Both the position numbers and the translations under genes were made by a program. Source: Streptomyces sp. HD (GTDB taxonomy: Bacteria > Actinomycetota > Actinomycetes > Streptomycetales > Streptomycetaceae). From it: a stretch of 64,000 bases of DNA. Shown one piece after another: positions 51,576-60,177 of the stretch (position 1 is the stretch's first letter; each line of letters begins with the position of its first letter). The notes below the pieces were generated by a model, which saw nothing but the letters and a program-made list of their open reading frames with translations, was not told the origin of the DNA and ran no database searches. Location: positions 1 to 64,000 of the forward strand of contig NZ_JAQMYP010000057.1 of the NCBI RefSeq assembly GCF_028369295.1, given 5' to 3'.

Positions 51576-53303
51576 TCAGGAGACCTTCTTGCCGCGTACG
51601 GCGGACTTGGCGACGCCCTTGAGCATCGAGCGGCCCAGGTCGCGCATCTCCTTGGGGCCGTTGGTGCTCGCCCACCACATGAACTTGATCATCGTGGGGG
51701 TGGTGGCCCGGTAGAAGCGGTGGTCCTCGCCGTCCTTCCAGCCGAACGGCGTGTTCACCGACTCGCAGTCGTTGATGGCCTGGAAGACGATGTCGGCCGC
51801 CTTGTCGCCGTCGATCTCACCGGCCTCGTAGCGCTCACAGGTCTCGGTGGTGACGTCGAGCAGGTGCTTGAAGGCGTGGCTGTCCGGCCACCACAGGCCC
51901 GGGTACGGCGAGTTCTCCATCTCCCGGAAGTGCCGGTCGTCGCCGTCCAGGACGAACTCCTGGCGGGCCTGGATCTGCCGCATGGTGGCGGGTGTGGTGA
52001 AGCAGGCCCAGACCCGGAACACCGCGTTCCAGAGCCGGAAGTGGGAGAACGCGATGTAGGAGCTGTTGACGATCATGTCGTTGTACGTGAGCAGCCCCTG
52101 CTCCAGCCGCTCGACGTACTCGAACCGCTTGGCGGAGAAGTCGTCGTCGCGCAGCGCCTCCAGGACCCGGTAGCACAGGGCGTCCACCACCTCGAAGGTG
52201 TTGGACAGACCGCGCGAGTACAGCGGGTCGACGAAGCCGGCCGCGTGCGACATCAGGCACCAGCGGTCGCCGACGGTCTGCTTGGACGAGTACTGGATCC
52301 GGTCCGGCGTCGAGATCCACTCGCGCACCCGCCGCGCGCCCTCGAACTGGCGCTTCACCGCCGGGTACATGTCGAGGTAGTGGTTGAACTCCTCGTCCGG
52401 CGTCATGTCCTTGGGCTGCGGGTACAGCCGCTCGTCGAAGGTGAGGCCCACGCTGCACATCGGGTTGCGGGAGTCCTCGTAGTTGTCGAACGGGATGATC
52501 CAGAACCAGCCGCGCTCGATCAGATGGTGCAGGGTGCCGCCGTGGAACGGGGACTCGGCCGGGGGCCGCAGCGCCTCGGGGTAGTTGCACACGTCGTCGT
52601 ACGGCTTGATGCCGACGTAGTGCGTGAACAGCGAGCGCGCGTGGTGCTTGATCCGCGACGGCTTCTCGCGCAGGTCGAACTTCTGGGCGAGCGGGGAGCG
52701 GAAGCCGCTGGCGTCGATGAGGTACTTCGCGCGGAACACCTCGCCGCTCTGGCCGGTGACCGTCACGCCGTCGTCGTCGAAGTCCAGGTCGGTGGCGCGC
52801 CAGTTCTGGCGCAGGGTGCAGCCGTACTTGGCGGCGACGTTGAAGTAGTAGGTGTCGGTGTCCTGGCGGAACATGTGCGACGCCTCGGTGAGCATCTTCG
52901 GGATGACGAACATCGTCGCCTCGCGCGGGTCCGGCTCCCGGTCCGGTACATGCCGTACGAAGCCGAAGCTCTGCTTCCTGCCGTGGTGGGCGCCGATGTG
53001 CTTGGTGACGGCCTTGATGTCCAGCAGGTGCTTGATCTCGGGGACGTCGTAGCGCACGGCGAGGATGTGCAGCCACTCCACGAGCTGCGGGTTCTGCGAC
53101 TCACCGACCGCGAACCGCGGGTGCTGGCCGGCGTCGACGAGCACCACCTTCGCGCCCTGCCGGGCCAGGATCGCGCCCGTGATCGAACCGCCGATCCCGG
53201 CGCCCAGGATGATGACGTCACACTCGGTCCACTCGCCGGCCTTCGCCGCCGTCTTCGCTGCGTCGGCCCTGGTGGGCATCTCTTTCTCGGCCTTGCCGGT
53301 CAA
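51576..53303 (-). CDS. FAD-dependent halogenase
   Basis: About 575 residues. It begins at a TTG with AGAGGAG 7 nt upstream; an ATG at 53279 is possible but has worse spacing. It has a GAGIGGS dinucleotide fold, the halogenase motif GWFWIIP (WxWxIP), GESQNPQLVEW and Lys-bearing GRKQSFGF, and FVDPLYSRGLSN. It resembles halogenases acting on phenolic polyketides or carrier-bound substrates more than tryptophan halogenases. The separate flavin reductase at 57622 can supply FADH2. It chlorinates an aromatic ring, by inference. Confidence 0.9.
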   Translation of the reverse strand: MTGKAEKEMPTRADAAKTAAKAGEWTECDVIILGAGIGGSITGAILARQGAKVVLVDAGQHPRFAVGESQNPQLVEWLHILAVRYDVPEIKHLLDIKAVTKHIGAHHGRKQSFGFVRHVPDREPDPREATMFVIPKMLTEASHMFRQDTDTYYFNVAAKYGCTLRQNWRATDLDFDDDGVTVTGQSGEVFRAKYLIDASGFRSPLAQKFDLREKPSRIKHHARSLFTHYVGIKPYDDVCNYPEALRPPAESPFHGGTLHHLIERGWFWIIPFDNYEDSRNPMCSVGLTFDERLYPQPKDMTPDEEFNHYLDMYPAVKRQFEGARRVREWISTPDRIQYSSKQTVGDRWCLMSHAAGFVDPLYSRGLSNTFEVVDALCYRVLEALRDDDFSAKRFEYVERLEQGLLTYNDMIVNSSYIAFSHFRLWNAVFRVWACFTTPATMRQIQARQEFVLDGDDRHFREMENSPYPGLWWPDSHAFKHLLDVTTETCERYEAGEIDGDKAADIVFQAINDCESVNTPFGWKDGEDHRFYRATTPTMIKFMWWASTNGPKEMRDLGRSMLKGVAKSAVRGKKVS

Positions 53304-53347
53304 CTCGGAACTCCTCTTCTGACGAACTGTGCCGGTTGGCGCCCCAT

Positions 53348-53427
53348 AGGGGCGCGGGGAACTGCGCGACCAGCCACGACGAACCGGTAGACGATCGACG
53401 GCCCGTCGCGGCACTACCAGCGGAGCG
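53348..53427 (-). repeat. Dispersed Streptomyces-type intergenic repeat, copy B
   Basis: Two blocks in the same order and spacing as at 18961-19037: AGGGGCGCGGGGAACTGCGC plus 14 more conserved bases, a variable part, then GACGGCCCGTCGCGGCAC and CAGCGGAGCG. As in copy A, it directly abuts the stop codon of the minus-strand gene above. Confidence 0.7.
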
Positions 53428-53428
53428 C

Positions 53429-54898
53429 CTAGCTGCCCGCAGGGCCGCCGAACCAGCGCTGGAGAGCCTCGGCCAGCCCGGCGGAGCCCCCCGTGCCGAC
53501 CCAGGCGACATAACCGTCGGGCCGCACCAGCAGGTCGGCGGCCGGGGCGGCGGGGTCGGGCCGCGACGCGACGACGACGTCCACGCGGTCGGCCCAGCCG
53601 GCGGCGGCCGCGGTGAGGGCCTCGCCGCCGCGCAGGTTCAGCAGCAGCGGACGGCCCCGGGTGAGCAGTGCGTAGGTGCTGGTCTTCTCGTCGCCGACGA
53701 GCAGCTCCTGGTCGGGCAGTCGGCGGCCGAGCAGCGGGTGGTCGCCCTCGCCCATGTCGTAGGTGATGTCCAGGCCGGTGACCAGGCCGACCAGATGGCG
53801 GCGGACCGCCTCGATGCCGACCAGCTCGCCGAAGAGCTCACGCAGCGGCTGCATCTCGGGGCCGCCGAGGTAGAGGGAGCGCTGCACCAGGGTGTTGGCG
53901 ACGATGCGGCCGCCGACCGGGTGGCGCTCGCTCTGGTAGGTGTCCAACAGCCCCTCGGGGGCGTGGCCCTTGAGCTCCGCGGCCAGTTTCCAGCCGAGGT
54001 TCACCACGTCGCCGACGCCGGCGCTGATGCCCTGGGCGCCGATGGGCAGATGGATGTGGGCGGCGTCGCCCGCGAGGAAGACCCGGCCCTTGCGGTACTC
54101 GGAGGCCTGACGGCTGGCGTCGGTGAAGTAGCTGGTCCACAGCGGCTGGTGGCCGGTGATGTCCTCACCGGTGACGCGCTGGAAGGCGGCGGCGACCTCG
54201 GGGAAGGTGGGCGCCTCCTGGGTCGGGCGGACTCCGGCGCCGCGCTCGAAGACGACGACGCGGGTGGCCTTCGGCCCGAGCGGGAGCACCACGACCATGC
54301 CGGACTCGCCGACCTCGCCGGTCGGGCGGATACGCAGCTCGTTGGTGGCGACGTCGGCCATCAGCATCTCGATGGTGGCGCTGGTGCCGGGGAAGTCGAT
54401 GCCGGCCAGGCGGCGCACGGTGGAGCGGGCGCCGTCACAGCCGACGAGGTAGGCGGCGTGCAGCGTCTCGGCGCCGCCGGCGCCCGCGACCTCCACCGTG
54501 ACGCCCTCGTCGTCCTGGGTCATGCCGACGACCTCGTGCCCGCGGCGGATCTCGGCGCCGAGACCGGTCGCCCACTTGTACAGAATTGCCTCGGTGCGCG
54601 ACTGCGGAACACCCCGGACGCCGAAATTGCCGCCCTCGATGATTTGATAGTCGATGGGCAGTCCACCGAAATGCCCGAAGGGTATCGTCTCAAGTTCACC
54701 GAATTCATCGAGAAGTCCGCGCTGCCCGAACTCCTCGATCGTGCGGGCGGAAAACCCGAGCGCCCGGGACTGCTGCATGGGCTCGGCCAGCCGGTCGAGC
54801 ACCACCACCGAAAGCCCGGCCAGGCGGAGTTCACCGGCGAGCATCAGCCCGGAAGGGCCGGCCCCGGCAACAATCACGTCGGCATGAAAACGGTTCAT
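53429..54898 (-). CDS. FAD-dependent aromatic monooxygenase (PgaE/RdmE type)
   Basis: 489 residues. It has the FAD motif VIVAGAGPSGLMLAGELRLAGLSVVVLDR, the middle motif YLVGCDGARSTVRRLAG and RVFLAGDAAHIHLPIGAQGISAGVGDVVNLGWKL, all hallmarks of polyketide hydroxylases such as PgaE and RdmE. The C-terminal thioredoxin-like domain is present. It would hydroxylate an aromatic polyketide using NAD(P)H and O2. A nested inverted repeat in its 5' region (54952-55004) suggests regulation. Confidence 0.92.
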   Translation of the reverse strand: MNRFHADVIVAGAGPSGLMLAGELRLAGLSVVVLDRLAEPMQQSRALGFSARTIEEFGQRGLLDEFGELETIPFGHFGGLPIDYQIIEGGNFGVRGVPQSRTEAILYKWATGLGAEIRRGHEVVGMTQDDEGVTVEVAGAGGAETLHAAYLVGCDGARSTVRRLAGIDFPGTSATIEMLMADVATNELRIRPTGEVGESGMVVVLPLGPKATRVVVFERGAGVRPTQEAPTFPEVAAAFQRVTGEDITGHQPLWTSYFTDASRQASEYRKGRVFLAGDAAHIHLPIGAQGISAGVGDVVNLGWKLAAELKGHAPEGLLDTYQSERHPVGGRIVANTLVQRSLYLGGPEMQPLRELFGELVGIEAVRRHLVGLVTGLDITYDMGEGDHPLLGRRLPDQELLVGDEKTSTYALLTRGRPLLLNLRGGEALTAAAAGWADRVDVVVASRPDPAAPAADLLVRPDGYVAWVGTGGSAGLAEALQRWFGGPAGS

Positions 54899-54951
54899 GT
54901 TTCCTCTCCCAGTGGATTTTTCTCCAGTATTCCGGGGGAGTGCGAGAAGCT

Positions 54952-55004
54952 GAACTGCCGCAAGTACAGGTCTCTGACAAGTTTCGTCAGAGGTTCTGCA
55001 GTTC
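54952..55004. promoter_or_regulatory. Nested inverted repeats upstream of the monooxygenase
   Basis: An inner dyad CTCTGAC-aagtttc-GTCAGAG (54972-54992) is enclosed by an outer pair GAACTGC (54952-54958) and GCAGTTC (54998-55004). It lies 54-106 bp upstream of the monooxygenase start, a reasonable operator position. Confidence 0.55.
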
Positions 55005-55025
55005 GGTCAGGCGGTGGAAATGAGC

Positions 55026-55055
55026 GAGGGTGCCGGACGGACTTCCGGCACCCTC
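55026..55055. terminator. Hairpin between the PPOX gene and the monooxygenase promoter
   Basis: Perfect 11-bp arms GAGGGTGCCGG and CCGGCACCCTC with an 8-nt loop, just downstream of the minus-strand PPOX gene stop. No T tract follows. Confidence 0.65.
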
Positions 55056-55073
55056 GGTGGGTCTCGGGCCCGC

Positions 55074-55469
55074 TCAGATCAGGCCCATCACCCGGTCGAT
55101 CTCGATCTCGATCACGATCAGGCCCGGCGGCTCCGGCGGCGGCGTCCAGTACCGCTTGGCGTACCGCCGTACGCCCTCCTGGACCCGGATCGGGTCGTCA
55201 TGGACGGTGGCGGTGCCCTCCAGGGTGAGCCAGCGGGGGCCCACCGTCTGGCAGAGGGAGGCCCGGCCGCCGGGCGCGGCCAGCACGTTCCTGGCCTTGC
55301 GCCGGGTCACCGCGGTCATCACCCGGGCCAGTCCCGCCTCACCGTCCCAGGTGAAACGCACGGGCGTCACATGGGGCGAGCCGTCGGGGCGGAGCGTGGT
55401 GAAGGTGCACAGCTGGTTCTCGGCGAGGAAGTCCTCGGCCGCGGGGGACATTCGCGGTGGCGTCGGCAT
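55074..55469 (-). CDS. F420/FMN-dependent PPOX-class oxidoreductase
   Basis: 131 residues, the size of single-domain split-barrel flavoproteins. Motifs TLRPDGSPHVTPVRFTWD and TAVTRRKARNVLAAPGGRASLC are the cofactor-binding face. Such enzymes usually bind F420 or FMN and reduce quinones or unsaturated carbonyls, a frequent polyketide tailoring step. The PPOX label is traditional; protoporphyrinogen oxidation is not implied. Confidence 0.88.
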   Translation of the reverse strand: MPTPPRMSPAAEDFLAENQLCTFTTLRPDGSPHVTPVRFTWDGEAGLARVMTAVTRRKARNVLAAPGGRASLCQTVGPRWLTLEGTATVHDDPIRVQEGVRRYAKRYWTPPPEPPGLIVIEIEIDRVMGLI

Positions 55470-55520
55470 GAAGGGTTTCCGATCTGGGTTGCCGTCCGGT
55501 TTCCGATCCGGTTTCCGAGC

Positions 55521-57011
55521 TCAGGCCTTGGCGGGAGCGGCGGCCTGCGGGTCCGATGCCTTGGTGAAGGGCAGCAGGATCAGCGTCAGCAGCAGCCCGG
55601 CCACGGCGAAGCAGGCACCCGCGAGGAACGCGTCGTGGAAGACCTCGGTGCGCGCCTGGGTCACCCGCTCGGGCACCCCGTCCGCCCACTTGGTCAGCTC
55701 CTCGACCTGACGGAAGGCGTAGGTGGCGGCCACGGCGAGACCGAGGGCGCCGCCGACCTCCTGCGCGGTGTTGATGAGACCGGCCGACAGACCGGACTCG
55801 TCCTCGTCGGTGCCGGTGAACGCGGCGACCTGAACCGGCACGAACGACATTCCGAGGCCGAGGCCGGAGGCCAGGAACGCGGGCAGCAGGTCCACGGCGT
55901 AGGAGGCGTCGGACGGGGCCCGCCACAGCAGGAACATGCCCACGCTGGTCAGCGTCAGGCCGACCATCAGCACCGGCTTCGGGGCGATCTTGGTCACCAG
56001 CTGGGAGGCGACACCCGCGCCGACCGCGACGATCACGGCGAGCGGGACGTAGGCCAGACCGGTCTTCAGGGCCGACCAGTTGAGGACCTGCTGCATGAAC
56101 AGGCTGGCGAAGAAGAACAGCGTGACGCAGGTGCCGAGCAGCAGGACGGCGACGACGTTGGAGGCCCGCAGCGACTTGCGCTTGAAGATGCCGAGCGGGA
56201 TCAGCGGCGCCTGGGCGCGGCGCTCGATCAGCAGGAACGTGATGAGCAGGACCGCGGAGAGGGCGAAGCCGCCGTAGACACGGCCCACCGGGACGTCGGC
56301 GTCGCTGACGGTCTGGCCGAGGCTGAAGATCAGCAGCACGAGACCGGCGGTCAGCGTCACGGCGCCGGCGACGTCGAAGGAGCTGCTGCGCTCCGCGGCA
56401 CGGCTCTCACCGACGATGCGCGGCGCGATCAGCGCGCAGACCAGGCCGATCGGCACGTTGATGAAGAAGATCCAGCGCCAGCCGGGGCCGTCGGTGAGCA
56501 GACCGCCGAGGGTGACACCGGCGACGGCGGCGATACCGCTCAGCGCGCCCCAGGCACCCAGCGCCTTGTTGCGCTCGGCGCCCTCCTCGAAGTTGTTGGC
56601 GAGCAGGGACAGCGCGGCCGTCGCGATGAACGCGGCACCCAGGCCCTGGGCACCGCGCGCCACGATCAGCATCGCCGCGCTCTGTCCGAACCCGGCGAGC
56701 AGCGAGGCCAGTGCGAACAGGATCAGGCCGGTCTGCAGCATCCGGCGGCGGCCGAAGGCGTCGGCCAGCCGGCCGGTCAGCAGCAGGAAGCCGCCGAGCA
56801 GCATGCCGTAGGTCGTCACGATGTACTGCAACGACGTCTGGGAGATGTTGAGTTCGTCCTCGATGGTCGGCAGCGCCACGTTGACGATCGACACATCGAG
56901 GAAGGTCATGAACCCGGCCAGGCAGAGGAACGCCAGGATGAGTCCCGGGCGGTGCGGCGGGGCCGATTCGTGGGCGTGGCGGGGAACTCGCAGCGACTCT
57001 TGGGTCGACAT
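55521..57011 (-). CDS. MFS drug exporter, DHA2 family (14 TM)
   Basis: 496 residues from the ATG at 57011 (TAGGAG upstream). About 14 membrane helices are predicted. The first has the DHA2 motif FLDVSIVNVALPTIEDEL, and GRLADAFGRRRMLQ is the inter-helix motif A. It likely exports the cluster's product or confers self-resistance. It is divergent from the HxlR regulator, with the shared 40-nt element between them. Confidence 0.93.
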   Translation of the reverse strand: MSTQESLRVPRHAHESAPPHRPGLILAFLCLAGFMTFLDVSIVNVALPTIEDELNISQTSLQYIVTTYGMLLGGFLLLTGRLADAFGRRRMLQTGLILFALASLLAGFGQSAAMLIVARGAQGLGAAFIATAALSLLANNFEEGAERNKALGAWGALSGIAAVAGVTLGGLLTDGPGWRWIFFINVPIGLVCALIAPRIVGESRAAERSSSFDVAGAVTLTAGLVLLIFSLGQTVSDADVPVGRVYGGFALSAVLLITFLLIERRAQAPLIPLGIFKRKSLRASNVVAVLLLGTCVTLFFFASLFMQQVLNWSALKTGLAYVPLAVIVAVGAGVASQLVTKIAPKPVLMVGLTLTSVGMFLLWRAPSDASYAVDLLPAFLASGLGLGMSFVPVQVAAFTGTDEDESGLSAGLINTAQEVGGALGLAVAATYAFRQVEELTKWADGVPERVTQARTEVFHDAFLAGACFAVAGLLLTLILLPFTKASDPQAAAPAKA

Positions 57012-57099
57012 GTCGCTCCTAATGGAGGGGACGGAAGGGACACGGAAAGACATGGCGCGGGACCGGGAGCGGCGGGCCACTCACCGTCTTCCGGGAAGC

Positions 57100-57139
57100 T
57101 AGCATCCTGGGTAAAGTAGGTACCTAGAGGAAAGTGACT
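57100..57139. promoter_or_regulatory. HxlR-type operator/promoter element, copy 2
   Basis: Matches 48101-48140 in 37 of 40 positions, including the TAGGTACCTA palindrome. It lies between the divergent MFS exporter and HxlR genes, about 90 bp from the first and 16 bp from the second. Binding by HxlR is inferred. Confidence 0.8.
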
Positions 57140-57155
57140 TCCTGGGAGGGTCCGA

Positions 57156-57575
57156 ATGGGCAGCACCGGCGCCATGGGCAGTGCCACCACACAAGGCGGA
57201 AAGGTCGACTCGGAGCTGGCGTGTCCGGTCTCCCCGGTGGTCGACATCGTCTTCAGCCGCTGGACGACACCGATCCTGTGGACGCTGCACGAGTTCGGCC
57301 GGCAGCGGTTCGTCGAGCTCCAGCGCAACATCCGCACCATCACGCCGAAGGTGCTCACCCAGCGGCTGCGCCAGATGGAGCGCGACGGCCTGGTGGTGCG
57401 CACGTACCACCCCGAGGTGCCGCCCCGGGTCGAGTACGAGATCAGCGAACTCGGCCGCAGCCTGGCGCCGATCTTCGCCCATCTCGCCGAGTGGTCCGCG
57501 GAGAACCTGCGGAAGGTCGAGCGGGCCAGGCAGGAGTTCGACGCGGCGGACGAACAGGCCTCGGCGCTGCGCTGA
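57156..57575 (+). CDS. HxlR-family winged-helix regulator
   Basis: 139 residues. The family signature is clear: CPVSPVVDIVFSRWTTPILWTLHEFGRQRFVELQRNIRTITPKVLTQRLRQMERDGLV. The cysteine in SELACPV is at the position of the redox-sensitive residue in the best studied members. The start follows GGGAGGG. It is divergent from the MFS exporter and probably represses it; the same operator-like element stands before the NmrA-type reductase at 48.1 kb. Confidence 0.94.
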   Translation: MGSTGAMGSATTQGGKVDSELACPVSPVVDIVFSRWTTPILWTLHEFGRQRFVELQRNIRTITPKVLTQRLRQMERDGLVVRTYHPEVPPRVEYEISELGRSLAPIFAHLAEWSAENLRKVERARQEFDAADEQASALR

Positions 57576-57621
57576 CGTACGGAGTCGGAGCAGCTCTGAA
57601 ATACGTATGGCAGACCCGTCC

Positions 57622-58173
57622 CTAACCGCGGCTGTGTGCGGGGACGTCGGTGTCCAGGACGCGCATCGCGCCCTTGTAGAACACCAGCGGGTCGGTCTCC
57701 TCGGTGGAGGTGCCGAGCGCGGTGACCTCGCCGACCAGAATGGCGTGGTCGCCGCCGTCGTACTCCTCGGCCAGGCGGCACTCCAGGAAGGCCAGCGCCT
57801 CGGTGAGGACCGGCAGTCCGGCCGTGGAGCGGTGGTGCGGGACCTCCGTCAGCTGGGCCGACTCGCGGCCCGCGAACTTCCAGGCGAGTCCTTCCTGACT
57901 GCGCGTCAGGAAGTTCACCACGAAGCCCCGGGACCGCTGCAGCACCGGGCGCAGCCGGGACTGCCGGTGCAGACAGAACAGCACCAGCGGCGGGTCCAGC
58001 GAGACGGACGTGAAGGAGTTCACCGTGGTGGCGGCGCCGTCCTGCGGGCCGCCGGTGGTGATCACGGTGACGCCGGTGGCGAAGTTGCCGCACACGGTGC
58101 GCAGCGCGCGGCCGTCGACCGGCTGTTGCGGCAGATGCCGGCCGTGCTGGGACAACGGCTGGACGGGTATCAC
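57622..58173 (-). CDS. Flavin reductase (two-component partner)
   Basis: 183 residues of the flavin reductase / HpaC-like domain family: LRTVCGNFATGVTVITTGGPQDGAATTVNSFTSVSLDPPLVLFCLHRQSR and FVVNFLTRSQEGLAWKFAG. It reduces FAD or FMN with NAD(P)H and releases it for a partner; the halogenase at 51576 is the obvious candidate. It is 13 bp downstream of the antiporter gene, in one operon. Confidence 0.92.
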   Translation of the reverse strand: MIPVQPLSQHGRHLPQQPVDGRALRTVCGNFATGVTVITTGGPQDGAATTVNSFTSVSLDPPLVLFCLHRQSRLRPVLQRSRGFVVNFLTRSQEGLAWKFAGRESAQLTEVPHHRSTAGLPVLTEALAFLECRLAEEYDGGDHAILVGEVTALGTSTEETDPLVFYKGAMRVLDTDVPAHSRG

Positions 58174-58186
58174 TTGAGCCCCTTCG

Positions 58187-59497
58187 TCAGGTGCGCGGCG
58201 CGGTCGCGTCCGCGACGGGTGTACGAACCTTGTCGGGCACGCCTGCCATGAGGTGCTCGCGCCGGGACAGCAGCGGGGCCGCCATCGCCGTCGTCACCAG
58301 GGCCATGATCACCAGCATGGTGAACATCCGTCCGTCGAGCACTCCGAGGCTCACGGCGGCGTTGAGGATGATGAGTTCGGTCAGACCGCGGGTGTTCATC
58401 AGCACGCCCAGGTCCTTGGCCTCGCGCCAGGACAGGCCGGACAGCCGGGCCGGGGCGATCGCGCCCAGCAGCTTGCCCGCGCAGGCCACGAAGATGACCA
58501 GGGCCAGCGCCAGGTAGTCGGTCCCGGTCAGCGCACCGAGGTCGACACCGAGACCGGTGACGATGAAGAAGACCGGCAGCAGTACGACGCTGACGTCGTC
58601 CAGCGGCCGGCGCAGGTTCGCCGCGAGCACCCGCCTGGGCTCGCGCGGCATGATGAAGCCGAACAGGAACGCGCCGAAGATCTGGTGGATACCGATCCAC
58701 GAGGTCAGCCAGGACGAGGCGAACACCCCGGCGCACAGCACCGCGAGCAGCACGCTCCAGCGCTCCATCGCGGCCCACCGCCACACCAGCCGGGCCACCA
58801 GCGGCCGCACCACCAGGAACATCAGCGCGACATAGACGACGCTGAGCGCCCCGATCCGGGCCAGGCCCGCGTAGTCGCCGTCCGAGCTGACCAGCGCCGA
58901 CACATACGCCAGCAGACACCAGGCCAGCACGTCGTCGATCGCGGCGCTGGCCAGCGACAGGGCGCCGATCCGGGTGTCCATCAGCCGGTTCTCGGTCAGG
59001 ATCCGCGCCAGCACCGGGAACGCCGTCACCGACATCGCGGTGCCCATGAAGGTGGCGAACGCGGTGAACGAGATGTGGTGCCCGGCCACCGTGTCGTGGT
59101 GCGGATACAGCACGACCGCCGCGGCGACGCCCAGCCCGAAGGCGAGCACGATGGACGACAGCGAGACGCCGGCCGCCAGCCGTGCGTACGGCCGTATCAG
59201 CCGCCGCTCGAACTCCCAGCCCACCACGAACATGAACAGCACCAGGCCGACCTGGGCGACCGCCGACAGCAACGGCCGTACGTCGGCCGGGAACAGACGT
59301 TCCGTCAGATCACCGGGGAGCAGACCGAGCAGGCTCGGGCCGAGCACGATGCCGGCGGTGATCTCACCGATCACCTTGGGCTGGCCCAGCTTCCGGGCGA
59401 GCGCCCCGAGCGCGGCGCCGACCAGCAGGATCACGCCGATGCCGAGCAGCATGGTCGCGATCTGGTCCTCCTTGATCCCGGCCGCCAGGACGGTCAT
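58187..59497 (-). CDS. Cation/proton antiporter (CPA2/Kef-like)
   Basis: 436 residues from the ATG at 59497, which overlaps the upstream stop by 4 nt. About 12 membrane helices, with ITAGIVLGPSLLG near the N-terminus, the acidic ASAAIDDVLAW in the middle and NTRGLTELIILNAAVSLGVL near the end, as in Na+/H+ or K+/H+ exchangers. Related antiporters occur in several aromatic polyketide clusters, where their role is unclear; self-resistance or proton-coupled export is possible. Confidence 0.92.
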   Translation of the reverse strand: MTVLAAGIKEDQIATMLLGIGVILLVGAALGALARKLGQPKVIGEITAGIVLGPSLLGLLPGDLTERLFPADVRPLLSAVAQVGLVLFMFVVGWEFERRLIRPYARLAAGVSLSSIVLAFGLGVAAAVVLYPHHDTVAGHHISFTAFATFMGTAMSVTAFPVLARILTENRLMDTRIGALSLASAAIDDVLAWCLLAYVSALVSSDGDYAGLARIGALSVVYVALMFLVVRPLVARLVWRWAAMERWSVLLAVLCAGVFASSWLTSWIGIHQIFGAFLFGFIMPREPRRVLAANLRRPLDDVSVVLLPVFFIVTGLGVDLGALTGTDYLALALVIFVACAGKLLGAIAPARLSGLSWREAKDLGVLMNTRGLTELIILNAAVSLGVLDGRMFTMLVIMALVTTAMAAPLLSRREHLMAGVPDKVRTPVADATAPRT

Positions 59498-59940
59498 CGG
59501 TCGCCGCCCTTCGGCCGGGGCGGCGTACCCGTCGACCACACCAGCCGGAACGACAGCTCCGTCAGCCGCCAGCCCCGCTCGGTGCGCCGGGCCGCCCCGT
59601 GCACGAGAGTGCCGGAGACGAACAGCGGGTCGCCGGGCGTGTCCGGGTGGTGTACGTGGGTGGAGACCAGGTTGGCGCGCAGCACCGCCCGCCCGTCGCC
59701 GGAGAGGTCCACGACCGCCGGGGAGTTGAGATGCTGGGTGCGCGCGAACGCGTCGAGTGCCTGCCGGTGCCAGTCGGCGAGCCCCTCCACGCCCTCGTGC
59801 CGGGCCATCGGGAACTCCACGCGGGCGTCGTCACTGAACAGCGCGCGCGCCCAGGCGTCGTCGAGTTTCTCCTCGTCGAGACCGATGAGATATCGGTCCA
59901 GCAGAGTGCTGATTTCGGCGGTTGCCGTGACGGAATTCAT
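59494..59940 (-). CDS. SnoaL-like (NTF2-fold) protein
   Basis: 148 residues with the NTF2/SnoaL fold pattern: EISTLLDRYLIGLDEEKLDDAWARALFSDDARVEFPM, and the C-terminal HGAARRTERGWRLTELSFRLVW. Such proteins include polyketide cyclases, hydroxylases and many non-catalytic members, so the precise role is uncertain. It is the first gene of the leftward operon whose promoter carries the 20-bp-spaced GACCTGAC repeats. Confidence 0.85.
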   Translation of the reverse strand: MNSVTATAEISTLLDRYLIGLDEEKLDDAWARALFSDDARVEFPMARHEGVEGLADWHRQALDAFARTQHLNSPAVVDLSGDGRAVLRANLVSTHVHHPDTPGDPLFVSGTLVHGAARRTERGWRLTELSFRLVWSTGTPPRPKGGDR

Positions 59941-59990
59941 TACCCGAGCATCGCGCGCGGGCCAATGAGTGCCCAAGAGCACTTGTCCAA

Positions 59991-60058
59991 GACCTGACGT
60001 ACCTACCGAAGATCTGACCCTGCGGGAAAAGACCTGACAATCCGCGCGCAGACCTGAA
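59991..60058 (+). promoter_or_regulatory. Four 20-bp-spaced GACCTGAC direct repeats, regulator binding array
   Basis: GACCTGAC at 59991 and 60031, GATCTGAC at 60011 and GACCTGAA at 60051 share the same phase, exactly 20 bp apart, and three are preceded by AA. This is about two helical turns per unit, so all sites face one side of the DNA. They lie between the divergent SnoaL-like and ABM genes, and the nearby OmpR-type regulator is the likely binder. Confidence 0.8.
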
Positions 60059-60177
60059 CAGAGCGCCCTTCAACCGGACTTGATGCCTTGTCATGCTGGT
60101 CGGGAAGCAAGACGCAAAGACCCAGAATTTCGAGTTCTGCTTCTTTCATCAACCGATCGACCGGAAGAGAAGAGAGA

